Positions 1-6,947 of a DNA stretch of 64,000 nucleotides are shown here, one piece after another. The notes beneath the pieces were generated by a model. It was not told the origin of the DNA, made no database searches, and was given only the letters and a program-made list of their open reading frames with translations. Every line of letters begins with the position of its first letter. Positions within the stretch are counted from its first letter, which is position 1. The stretch covers positions 434,001 to 498,000 of the forward strand of contig NZ_JHZY01000002.1 of assembly GCF_000687915.1 (NCBI RefSeq), in the 5' to 3' direction. Position numbers and translations under genes: made by a program. The stretch is from Leeuwenhoekiella sp. MAR_2009_132 (lineage in GTDB: Bacteria; Bacteroidota; Bacteroidia; Flavobacteriales; Flavobacteriaceae).

Positions 1-259
1 CAGGATGTATAAAATCTGCTATTTTTTCTACTGCGGTATTGAGCCCTTCAACAGCTAATACTAAACCTATTGCCAGTAATTGAACCACCCACTCTGTGGC
101 AGAAATATCGAGAATAAAACCAAGTAGTGTTACAATTATGGCACAGGTAAACTGTACTTTAATACTGGGTTCTTTACGTATTAATAGCCAGGCACCTTTA
201 AAGGCATACTTAAACGCTTTTAATCTATTTACTATAAAATTGTCTTCAGCCTTATTCAT
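1..259 (-). CDS. dgkA: Diacylglycerol/undecaprenol kinase family protein (partial, C-terminus off the left edge)
   Basis: Small integral-membrane lipid kinase that phosphorylates diacylglycerol or undecaprenol. The frame opens at an ATG at 257-259 and runs off the window, giving 86 residues. The family signature EGLNTAVEKIAD, which carries the conserved catalytic Glu and Asn, is visible near the cut end. It is preceded by two hydrophobic segments (CAIIVTLLGFIL and VVQLLAIGLVLAV) and a basic N-terminus with LKAFKYAFKGAW. The start lies 3 bp after the tpx stop codon, so it is probably co-transcribed with tpx. Family assignment is firm. Whether the substrate is diacylglycerol or undecaprenol is not visible. 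Confidence 0.85.
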   Translation of the reverse strand, partial: MNKAEDNFIVNRLKAFKYAFKGAWLLIRKEPSIKVQFTCAIIVTLLGFILDISATEWVVQLLAIGLVLAVEGLNTAVEKIADFIHP

Positions 260-262
260 AAA

Positions 263-763
263 TTAATTTAGCGCGTTAAGTGCAGTCTCGTAATTAGGTT
301 CCTGACCTATTTCTGAAACCTGCTCGCTATAAACAATTTTATGATCTTCATTAAGAACAATAACTACACGCGAGTGTAACCCCGCAAAAGCACCATCTTT
401 AATCTCGAGACCATAATCTTTGCCAAAAGAACCGTCTTTAAAATCTGAAAGTGTTATTACATTCTCTAAACCTTCTGCACCACAAAAACGAGCCTGTGCA
501 AAGGGTAAGTCTCTAGATATGCAAAGTACTACAGTATCTTCAAGGTTAGAAGCATCCTTGTTAAAATGACGTACAGAAGCAGCACAAACGCCGGTATCAA
601 CGCTTGGGAAAATATTCATAACAACGCGTTTCCCTTTAAAGTCGTTAAGAGAAACCTGATGTAGATCTTTTGCAGCAAGATTGAAGTCTGGCGCAGGGCT
701 TCCTGTTGTTGGTAATTCGCCTAGTGTATGTGTAGTGTTTCCACCTAAAGTGATCGTAGCCAT
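263..763 (-). CDS. tpx: Thiol peroxidase (Tpx, atypical 2-Cys peroxiredoxin)
   Basis: Reduces hydroperoxides with electrons from thioredoxin, in the cytoplasm or periplasm. The 166-residue protein starts MATITLGGNTTHTLG, the usual Tpx N-terminus. The peroxidatic Cys is Cys60 in PSVDTGVC and the resolving Cys is Cys94 in ARFCGAEGLENV; Cys81 is an additional cysteine. An in-frame ATG 51 bp further upstream (814) is rejected because a TTG-N20-TACATTTA promoter lies at 784-814, between the two. It sits downstream of a terminator, so it is a separate unit from the thioredoxin and peroxiredoxin genes, and is probably co-transcribed with the lipid kinase. Very secure. Confidence 0.95.
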   Translation of the reverse strand: MATITLGGNTTHTLGELPTTGSPAPDFNLAAKDLHQVSLNDFKGKRVVMNIFPSVDTGVCAASVRHFNKDASNLEDTVVLCISRDLPFAQARFCGAEGLENVITLSDFKDGSFGKDYGLEIKDGAFAGLHSRVVIVLNEDHKIVYSEQVSEIGQEPNYETALNALN

Positions 764-783
764 ATTGAGTTTGTATGTTTGAG

Positions 784-814
784 TAAATGTACTTATAAGC
801 TTAAAGAGTAGCAA
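784..814 (-). promoter_or_regulatory. Bacteroidota-type promoter for tpx
   Basis: Reading the minus strand, TTG (812-814) is followed after 20 bases by TACATTTA (784-791), close to the TTG-N19-21-TAnnTTTG consensus. Transcription would start about 778, giving a short leader before the ATG at 763. This decides the tpx start. Confidence 0.55.
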
Positions 815-850
815 TTAAACAAATGCTAATTTGATACGTCTTTTAAAACA

Positions 851-886
851 AAAAATCCCCTGGTTCTATTTAACCAAGGGATTTTT
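851..886 (-). terminator. Intrinsic terminator after the DUF6952-like gene
   Basis: Arms AAAATCCCCTGGTT and AACCAAGGGATTTT pair with one bulge around a six-base loop, with T-runs on both sides. It lies just downstream of the minus-strand gene at 906-1154. Confidence 0.8.
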
Positions 887-905
887 CTCTCATTTATTAA
901 TAAAA

Positions 906-1154
906 TTATCGGTCTATAGAGCCTAAGACTTTTTGAGCAAAGCCATTAGCTGCATCACGTTCAGACATTCCGTTTGTGATCATTTGATGCATTTCTACAG
1001 CACCACATAAATTTGTGATGAGTTCACCTATAACATCCATCTCTTCATCAGAAACAGAACGATGTTCTGTAAAAGATTCCAAAACTTCTATAGTGTGCTC
1101 TAACGCCTGAGCGCTGTTGTTTTTTTGTAAGTGCTTAATTACTGGTAATTTCAT
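906..1154 (-). CDS. Small conserved protein, DUF6952-like
   Basis: An 82-residue acidic, helical protein of unknown function with no signal peptide or membrane segment. It begins MKLPVIKHLQKNNSAQALEH and contains a central segment rich in Glu and hydrophobics (VIGELITNLCGAVEMHQMI) with one Cys. It resembles the short flavobacterial DUF6952 family, recalled from memory as a neighbour of thioredoxin and peroxiredoxin genes; a profile search would confirm this. Its start overlaps the end of the thioredoxin gene by 20 bp, which suggests translational coupling and a role connected to the thioredoxin/peroxiredoxin pair. The function itself is not inferable. Confidence 0.75.
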   Translation of the reverse strand: MKLPVIKHLQKNNSAQALEHTIEVLESFTEHRSVSDEEMDVIGELITNLCGAVEMHQMITNGMSERDAANGFAQKVLGSIDR

Positions 1155-1449
1155 CTACAAGTTCTTTTAAGATTTCAAACTTATTAGTTTGCACCTGGTT
1201 TTTAAAACTTCCGTTTTTAAAGGTGGCAAATGTAGGCAGGTTGTCTACAGTTGCTAGTTTACGGCTTTCTGGATACTTCTCTGCATCAACCAGTAAAAAA
1301 GCTGTGTTTTCATGTTCTGAAGCCAGTTTTTTAAATTTTGGCTTCATCAATCTGCAGTTACCACACCAGCCGGCCATATATTGTACAACAACAGTATCGT
1401 TTGTACTTACCAATTCTGCTAAATTATCTTGATCAAGTTCTTGAACCAT
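1135..1449 (-). CDS. Thioredoxin family protein
   Basis: A 104-residue single-domain cytosolic thioredoxin fold with no signal peptide. The active site is WCGNC (Cys29, Cys32), not the canonical WCGPC. The cis-Pro loop is visible as NLPTFATF. The CGNC motif usually raises the redox potential relative to CGPC; that is family knowledge and was not measured. It lies between the peroxiredoxin (upstream) and the DUF6952-like gene (20 bp overlap), and probably serves as the reductant for one of the peroxidases here. A perfect inverted repeat (TTCCAC/GTGGAA) lies 15-29 bp upstream of its start. Confidence 0.92.
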   Translation of the reverse strand: MVQELDQDNLAELVSTNDTVVVQYMAGWCGNCRLMKPKFKKLASEHENTAFLLVDAEKYPESRKLATVDNLPTFATFKNGSFKNQVQTNKFEILKELVDEITSN

Positions 1450-1463
1450 ATTATTTTTTTTAG

Positions 1464-1478
1464 TTCCACAACGTGGAA
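1464..1478. repeat. Inverted repeat upstream of thioredoxin
   Basis: TTCCAC-aac-GTGGAA is a perfect 6-bp inverted repeat immediately upstream of the thioredoxin start, between it and the peroxiredoxin terminator. It may be a leader hairpin or operator. Function is unknown. Confidence 0.4.
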
Positions 1479-1512
1479 TTTAATTTACTGAAGCCTCAAC
1501 ATGAATTAAAAC

Positions 1513-1545
1513 ATCAAGACCTTAATCCTAAATTAAAGTCTTGAT
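1513..1545 (-). terminator. Intrinsic terminator after the peroxiredoxin gene
   Basis: Arms ATCAAGACCTTAAT and ATTAAAGTCTTGAT pair almost perfectly around a short loop. A T-rich tail follows on the minus strand. It lies 10 bp past the peroxiredoxin stop codon. Confidence 0.75.
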
Positions 1546-1554
1546 TGTTTAATC

Positions 1555-2193
1555 TTAGTTAGATGATAAATAAGATGCTACACCATCACGATTTGCGCTC
1601 ATGGCATCTTTACCTTCTTCCCAGTTTGCAGGGCAAACTTCACCTTTCTCCTGTACGTGCGTATACGCATCAATTAAACGTTGAAATTCATTAACGTTAC
1701 GACCTAATGGCATATGGTTAATACCTTCGTGAAATACCGTTCCTTCTTCGTCTATTAAGTATGTAGCTCTGTAGGTCACATTATCACCGTCAACTAAAAC
1801 ATTACCATGTTCTTCATCGTAACGCTCGTTAGTAATATCTAATATGCCTAAGCGGTTAGCAAGATTACGGTTTGTATCTGCAAGAATAGGATAAGTCACA
1901 CCTTCAATACCACCATTATCTTTTGCTGTATTTAACCATGCAAAGTGAACTTCTGGAGTATCGCAAGAAGCACCTATTACCATAGTATTTCTTTTTTCAA
2001 AATCTGCTAATGCAGCTTGAAATGCATGTAATTCTGTAGGACATACAAATGTGAAATCTTTAGGATACCAAAAAAGTAAAACCTTCTTGTTATTTTTTTG
2101 AGCTTCTTCAAGAATATTTAATTTGAACGTGTCACCCATTTCGTTCATTGCATCTACGCTGATGCTTGGGAATTTTTTTCCTACTAATGTCAT
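1555..2193 (-). CDS. Peroxiredoxin (typical 2-Cys, Prx1/AhpC type)
   Basis: A cytosolic peroxidase for H2O2 and organic peroxides. The 212-residue length is usual for the Prx1/AhpC group. The peroxidatic site is FVCPTEL (Cys51), preceded by YPKDFTF. The resolving cysteine is Cys187 in GEVCPANW. The C-terminus ends SYLSSN with no obvious YF motif, which is the bacterial, overoxidation-resistant style; this is inferred from the family. A perfect TACTTTTG -7 box lies 24 bp upstream, and a terminator separates it from the downstream thioredoxin gene. Confidence 0.95.
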   Translation of the reverse strand: MTLVGKKFPSISVDAMNEMGDTFKLNILEEAQKNNKKVLLFWYPKDFTFVCPTELHAFQAALADFEKRNTMVIGASCDTPEVHFAWLNTAKDNGGIEGVTYPILADTNRNLANRLGILDITNERYDEEHGNVLVDGDNVTYRATYLIDEEGTVFHEGINHMPLGRNVNEFQRLIDAYTHVQEKGEVCPANWEEGKDAMSANRDGVASYLSSN

Positions 2194-2517
2194 TCTAGTT
2201 GTTTTTAATTTGGCTGCAAAAGTAACCCCAATTAAAGGATAAGTTTATGGGTGAAAATGAAAACTAACTATGCTACTATAGGCGTTTTCTATTGAAGTCG
2301 AAAGAGTAGGTTATTATTGAGATTGCAACTAAAATAGGCGCTACATTTTATCAAATTGATAAAAATGTGGCGTGCTTATTAGGTCTTTCGTAAAGCGTTA
2401 AAATGCAATTATTTTTTAATCAACAATTGATAATAAAATGTGTAAAGTTGAGTTTCAAGTTCAACAAATAGTTTCTATTCCACTAAAGACTGGTAATTGG
2501 TTATTTACTAAACTCAA
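2194..2517. other. Non-coding gap with a long imperfect hairpin
   Basis: There is no credible gene in these 324 bases. The right part (2217-2224) carries the peroxiredoxin -7 box. At 2338-2372 there is a long imperfect inverted repeat (CGCTACATTTTATCAA against TTGATAAAAATGTGGCG, one base bulged). It could be a terminator for the nhaC-type gene or a remnant of a small repeat, but neither strand shows a clear T-tail. Confidence 0.5.
2217..2224 (-). promoter_or_regulatory. -7 box for the peroxiredoxin gene
   Basis: A perfect TACTTTTG (minus strand) lies 24 bp before the start codon. No clear TTG is seen at the -33 position. Confidence 0.5.
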
Positions 2518-4002
2518 TTATTTAGCTTTTCCTGCCTGAGCGAGTGTTCTAATTTTTATACGGAAAGCTGCAAATATTAAAGTCATAAAGGGGCTTAACC
2601 AATTGAATATCGCATATACAAAATAGTCTGAAACTGATACACCAAGAACACCACTTTGATAAGCACCGCAGGTGTTATAAGGCACGAGTACTGAGGTTAC
2701 TGTACCGCTGTCTTCTAATGTTCTACTTAAATTTTCTGGAGCCAGGCCTTTATCGCGATAGGCTTTTGCATACATTTTACCGGGAACAACTATTGCTAAA
2801 TATTGATCACTAGCTGTTGCGTTTAAACCTATGCAGGTTGCTACAGTACTGGCAAACAGGCCAAAAGTGCTGTCAAATAAATTAAGCATAAACTTGCTTA
2901 TTCTTGAAAGTGCTCCAATAGCATCCATAATTCCACCAAAGGTCATTGCGCAAATGATTAGCCAGATAGTTCCCAGCATTCCTGCCATTCCGCTTGCGGC
3001 AAAAAGATCATTAAGATTTTCATTTGTAGTCTCAATAGCGGTATCTACTGTAATGGCATTCATAACACCCATATAGCCGCTCTTAAAAGTTAGCGTATCG
3101 CTACCTCCTAAAGTAGCCACAATTTCCGGCTGAACAATTAAGGCTGCAATACCTCCTAAAAGCGTACCTATTAATAAAGCTATAAGTGGAGAAGTCTTTT
3201 TGATGATCATAAAAATCACAAGAGCAGGAACTACAAACAACCACGGACTTATTGTGAAAGCATCATCTATAGAGGCAAGTATGGTCGAAGTATCTGCATC
3301 ACCCGTAGTGTCTATATTAAAACCAATAATTATAAAAACCAGTAAGGTAATAGTAATTGTAGGAACAGTAGTGTAGAGCATATATTGAATATGTGTAAAC
3401 AGATCTGTACCTGCCATCGCCGGTGCGAGATTAGTAGTATCACTTAAGGGAGATAATTTATCTCCAAAATAGGCGCCAGAAAGAATAGCACCTGCCGTCA
3501 TTCCTAAAGAGATGCCTAATGCATTTGCAATACCTATAAGCGCAATACCTACGGTCGCTGAGGTCGTCCAGCTGCTTCCGGTGGCAACAGAAATTATCGC
3601 GCAAATAACCACACAGGCTGCAAGAAATATAGAGGGATTTAATATTTGTAGGCCATAATAAATCATCGTGGGGATTATCCCACTTATAAGCCAGGTTCCT
3701 GCAAGTGCACCAACCATAAGGAGAATGATTATGGCTCCTGCGGTAGATTTAATATTTTGTGCAACTTCATCCATCATGGTTTCAAAAGAAGTTTTATTAA
3801 AAAAACCTACAATGGCAGCTACCCCAGCACCTAAAAGCAGAATAAATTGGTTAGACCCACTTAATGCATCATCACCAAAAACATATACATTATAGGCTAG
3901 CATTATAACCAATGCTACGATAGGGATCATAGCTTCCCATATATTGAGTTCGCGATTGTCTACGATTTCTTGATTTTTAGGATCTAGTTCCTGATTTTCC
4001 AT
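2518..4002 (-). CDS. nhaC: Na+/H+ antiporter, NhaC family
   Basis: An inner-membrane sodium/proton exchanger of the NhaC family. It has 494 residues, about 11-12 hydrophobic segments, and a short hydrophilic N-terminus (first 20 residues). Family features include the polar intramembrane stretch GSSWTTSATVG, the conserved GAYFGDKLSPLSDTTNLAPA segment, and a C-terminal NATASDQYLAIVVPG motif followed by the SGTVTSVLVPYNTCGA segment. Other family members move malate-Na/lactate, so the exact substrate is inferred. It stands alone, with its own -7 box at 4070-4077. Confidence 0.9.
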   Translation of the reverse strand: MENQELDPKNQEIVDNRELNIWEAMIPIVALVIMLAYNVYVFGDDALSGSNQFILLLGAGVAAIVGFFNKTSFETMMDEVAQNIKSTAGAIIILLMVGALAGTWLISGIIPTMIYYGLQILNPSIFLAACVVICAIISVATGSSWTTSATVGIALIGIANALGISLGMTAGAILSGAYFGDKLSPLSDTTNLAPAMAGTDLFTHIQYMLYTTVPTITITLLVFIIIGFNIDTTGDADTSTILASIDDAFTISPWLFVVPALVIFMIIKKTSPLIALLIGTLLGGIAALIVQPEIVATLGGSDTLTFKSGYMGVMNAITVDTAIETTNENLNDLFAASGMAGMLGTIWLIICAMTFGGIMDAIGALSRISKFMLNLFDSTFGLFASTVATCIGLNATASDQYLAIVVPGKMYAKAYRDKGLAPENLSRTLEDSGTVTSVLVPYNTCGAYQSGVLGVSVSDYFVYAIFNWLSPFMTLIFAAFRIKIRTLAQAGKAK

Positions 4003-4069
4003 GATATATTATAAAATGTTTACAATTATAATCATTCTTAGTTTAAAATGGGATATGGGTATGGGATAG

Positions 4070-4077
4070 CAAAGGTA
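4070..4077 (-). promoter_or_regulatory. -7 box for the NhaC-type gene
   Basis: A perfect TACCTTTG on the minus strand, 68 bp upstream of the start codon. The -33 region is weak. Confidence 0.45.
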
Positions 4078-4288
4078 TTCTGTAACATTAAGTTTATAAT
4101 TTAGGTTTGTATCATGTTTTTTTAATTGGCCAGAGAATAGTCATTAAAAAATATAACGTTATAGCTAATAGAAAGTTAAAGTGCAATATTTGAGGGATAA
4201 AATGCAATTATTCTAGATAAAGTGTTATTTTCGCATTTTAAATTTTTAATAATTTAAAAGCAGTAATCCCAACTCTAATTGACATTAT

Positions 4289-6667
4289 ATGAAGCAAATA
4301 CTACTATTTGTATTTTTATTAGTTAATATTTCAATCTCTTTTTCTCAAGTAGGAATAGGGACTACAATGCCGCAATCTTCGTTAGATATACGAGGTGCAA
4401 ATCATTTAGGTGGTGTTAGTGAATCTGATGGTATTTTAGTTCCTCGCGTAAATGCTTTGTCAACAGCTGGTTTAACAGATGGGCAATTAGTTTATTTAAT
4501 TGCAGATGTTTCTACATTTTCTAAAGGATTTCATTATTGGGATTCCACTGCTAACAAATGGACGCCTATAAATAGTAATGTAGAACCCTGGAATGAAGCA
4601 GGTACAACCAATGCTGCTACATCTAACTCTGATAATTTATATACTATGGGACAGGTGGGGATAGGTACAGATAATCCGCTAGGAGCATTACATATAACAA
4701 CTCAGAATTCTAGAGATGTTCTATTATTTAGATTTATAGACTCACCAGGTGACGATTTAGATATAGATCTACTAAGAGCCAGAGGGACTGCATCTGCTCC
4801 AACATTGCTTCAAGACAATACCCGTCTGGGGGGAATTAGGGGACAATCATTTACAGGTTCAAGTACACTTTTTAATCCAAGCGCAGAGATTTGGTTTCAG
4901 ACAGAAGGAGCCAGTAGTCCCACCTCAAGTGCTGCTGAAATTAATTTTGCAACCACGCCTGTAGGAGCACTATCTACCATAGAGCGTATGACGATAAAGT
5001 CTGATGGGAAAGTGGGAATAGGTACAAATAGTCCTGGTGAATTATTACATATTTCTGGAGGAACTTTAAGAATTACAAACGGAACTCAAGCTGCAGGAAA
5101 AGTATTGACGTCTGATGCCAATGGGACAGCAACCTGGCAAGTTCCTGGTGCAAATGCTGCAAACTGGTCATTGCAAGGAAATACAATCACAGCAACAGAT
5201 TTTTTAGGTACTACAAATGCCCAGCCACTTAATTTTAAAGTTAATAATATAAGTGTAGGAAGTATTCAGACCAATAATTCATTACATTTTGGTAGAGATG
5301 CATCAAGCGGTGGAATACGAGCAACAGCTTTAGGTAATGCAGCCATAGCTTCAAGTGACGAGTCTATTGCTCTAGGGAGTAGCGCTACTGCTTCTGGAGC
5401 GCAGTCTACAGCAACGGGTTATCAAAGTAATGCACAAGGAAATCAAAGTACTGCCTATGGTAGAGGAGCAAGATCTGAAGGTAGCAATACTGTCGCATTA
5501 GGTTCTAATGCTCGAGCCAGTACTGTTGGGGGTACTGCTGTTGGACCATCAGCAAGTACTACAGCAGATTATACAGTAGCTGTAGGAAATGGTAGTACAG
5601 CATCAGGCAATAATGCGGTAGCTTTAGGTAATGCAGCAGTTGCAAGTAATGGGCAAACTGTTGCCCTGGGAGTACAAGCTAATGCATCTGGTCAAAACGC
5701 TACTGCGCTAGGAAATAATACAGCGGCCTCTGGAGCACAAGGTGTTGCTGTAGGTAATATAGCAATTGCAAGTAATACTAATAGTATTGCGATAGGTAAT
5801 GGTACAAATGCTTCGGGTTTAAACGCGGTCGCTTTAGGAAATGGTGCATTATCTACTAAATTAAATTCAATTGCTATAGGTCAAAATGCTGAAGCTAATG
5901 GTGCAAATGCTATCGCTTTAGGTAATGCAGTAGTTGCTCCTAATGACGATACAGTAATTTTAGGTAATAATTCAAAAGTAGGTATAGGAACGAATGCTCC
6001 TGCTGCAACATTAGATGTGGTGGGCCGTGCTACTAATTTAAGTGCTCTTGATGGGGTGATTCCACCACGTTTAACGGGTGATCAATTGAAAGCAAAAACG
6101 TATACTACTGCTCAAAATGGAGCTATTTTATATGTGACAGCTGCAACAACTGTCCCAGCAGGTCAAACCATAAATGTAACAGCAGAAGGTTTGTATGTTT
6201 TTTCATCGTCACAAAATAGATGGAATCCGCTTGGAGGTTCTGGCTTTAATGTTGGTGAACGTAAAAGTGTTTATAGAACCGTTAATTTGGCTAATAATGA
6301 ATATTTGAACAATTCAGGATTAATAGAATTAGAAGGTTTGATACGGGTAACTGTTCAGCGTCGAGATGCAACGGTTTATAGACCTCAGTTTATAAATATT
6401 TCTGGAGGTAACTTAAAAGTGACCGTAACTGGTACAACTGAAGGTGCAACAAATCAAGTTGATCACGACACCAATTTAACACTTGGAGCAGGAGATTTTG
6501 TAAGTCCAGACCCAGATGGAATTACATATTGGAGCGCCACTTTATCAGAAACAGTTACGGGTCAAATAGCGCTTCCTAATGGGAGCTTTTATGAAGTCAA
6601 ATGGTTAGCATTTCCAACAACTGGTGATGAGCGACGTATTTATATGAGCGCAGAACGTCTATTTTAA
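4289..6667 (+). CDS. Secreted fibre protein with trimeric-autotransporter-like head repeats (paralogue 1)
   Basis: A 792-residue exported protein. A signal peptide (residues 1-20, ending SISFSQ) precedes VGIGTTMP, the first of several VGIGT(N/D)xP motifs typical of flavobacterial tail-fibre/head-type proteins. Residues 1-245 match paralogue 2. A joining block (NWSLQGNTITATDFLGTTNAQ) leads to about 14-residue repeats of the form AxALGNxAxASGxNA at roughly 345-565, as in YadA/Hia heads (left-handed beta-roll). A unique C-terminal domain (about 640-792) ends the protein. No YadA-type membrane anchor and no recognisable type IX sorting domain are visible, so surface attachment is unexplained. A strong terminator follows. 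Function (adhesin or fibre) is inferred. Confidence 0.8.
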   Translation: MKQILLFVFLLVNISISFSQVGIGTTMPQSSLDIRGANHLGGVSESDGILVPRVNALSTAGLTDGQLVYLIADVSTFSKGFHYWDSTANKWTPINSNVEPWNEAGTTNAATSNSDNLYTMGQVGIGTDNPLGALHITTQNSRDVLLFRFIDSPGDDLDIDLLRARGTASAPTLLQDNTRLGGIRGQSFTGSSTLFNPSAEIWFQTEGASSPTSSAAEINFATTPVGALSTIERMTIKSDGKVGIGTNSPGELLHISGGTLRITNGTQAAGKVLTSDANGTATWQVPGANAANWSLQGNTITATDFLGTTNAQPLNFKVNNISVGSIQTNNSLHFGRDASSGGIRATALGNAAIASSDESIALGSSATASGAQSTATGYQSNAQGNQSTAYGRGARSEGSNTVALGSNARASTVGGTAVGPSASTTADYTVAVGNGSTASGNNAVALGNAAVASNGQTVALGVQANASGQNATALGNNTAASGAQGVAVGNIAIASNTNSIAIGNGTNASGLNAVALGNGALSTKLNSIAIGQNAEANGANAIALGNAVVAPNDDTVILGNNSKVGIGTNAPAATLDVVGRATNLSALDGVIPPRLTGDQLKAKTYTTAQNGAILYVTAATTVPAGQTINVTAEGLYVFSSSQNRWNPLGGSGFNVGERKSVYRTVNLANNEYLNNSGLIELEGLIRVTVQRRDATVYRPQFINISGGNLKVTVTGTTEGATNQVDHDTNLTLGAGDFVSPDPDGITYWSATLSETVTGQIALPNGSFYEVKWLAFPTTGDERRIYMSAERLF
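5129..5263 (+). repeat. 135-bp block shared with paralogue 2 (8139-8273)
   Basis: This coding block (encoding ATWQVPGANAANWSLQGN and on) is closely similar at the DNA level to 8139-8273, with the same length and no gap. A shorter, more diverged copy occurs in paralogue 3 near 9755-9835. It marks a shared module between stalk and head repeats. Confidence 0.7.
5320..5980 (+). repeat. YadA-head-like coding repeats, paralogue 1
   Basis: Degenerate units of about 14 codons encode ALGNxAxAxGxNAxALG variants (for example TVALGSNARAS, NAVALGNAAVAS, NATALGNNTAAS, NAIALGNAVVAP). Units are not identical in DNA, so this is an old protein repeat, not a simple sequence repeat. Confidence 0.8.
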
Positions 6668-6679
6668 AAGTAGAATAAA

Positions 6680-6730
6680 AAAAATGCAAAAAAAAAATCC
6701 TCAGAATTTCTGAGGATTTTTTTTGCATTT
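6680..6730 (+). terminator. Strong intrinsic terminator after paralogue 1
   Basis: The core stem ATCCTCAG/CTGAGGAT has a 5-base loop, is extended by A-run/T-run pairing, and then by AAATGCA/TGCATTT outside it. The T-tail is 8 bases. Confidence 0.9.
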
Positions 6731-6858
6731 AAACGACCCAAAATTACATATAACCGTTCTTTTTCAGCTTTTACTATTATTTCTTACAAACCTTAATTAA
6801 AATTTATACTTATATATAGATAAAAGGAGTTGTTATTTCGTTTATAAGTATAAATTAC

Positions 6859-6909
6859 GTTTATTTGTACAAGTTTAAAATGACTACCCCCTTCGTATCA
6901 AGGTCTTAT
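6859..6909 (+). promoter_or_regulatory. Upstream element shared by paralogues 2 and 3
   Basis: GTTTATTTGTACAAGTTTA (6859-6877), centred on the palindrome TTGTACAA, and ATCAAGGTCTTAT (6897-6909) recur at 9348-9366 and 9389-9401 upstream of the next paralogue. Their spacing and distance to the start codon are nearly the same. It may hold the promoter and an operator. The element is not found upstream of paralogue 1. Confidence 0.5.
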
Positions 6910-6947
6910 AAACTTACATATCCACAAACTAACTTAATAATTAGTGC

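Noticed and set aside
814..814. Longer tpx frame starting at 814
   Set aside because: The first 17 residues would be encoded inside the predicted promoter, and the family N-terminus starts at 763.
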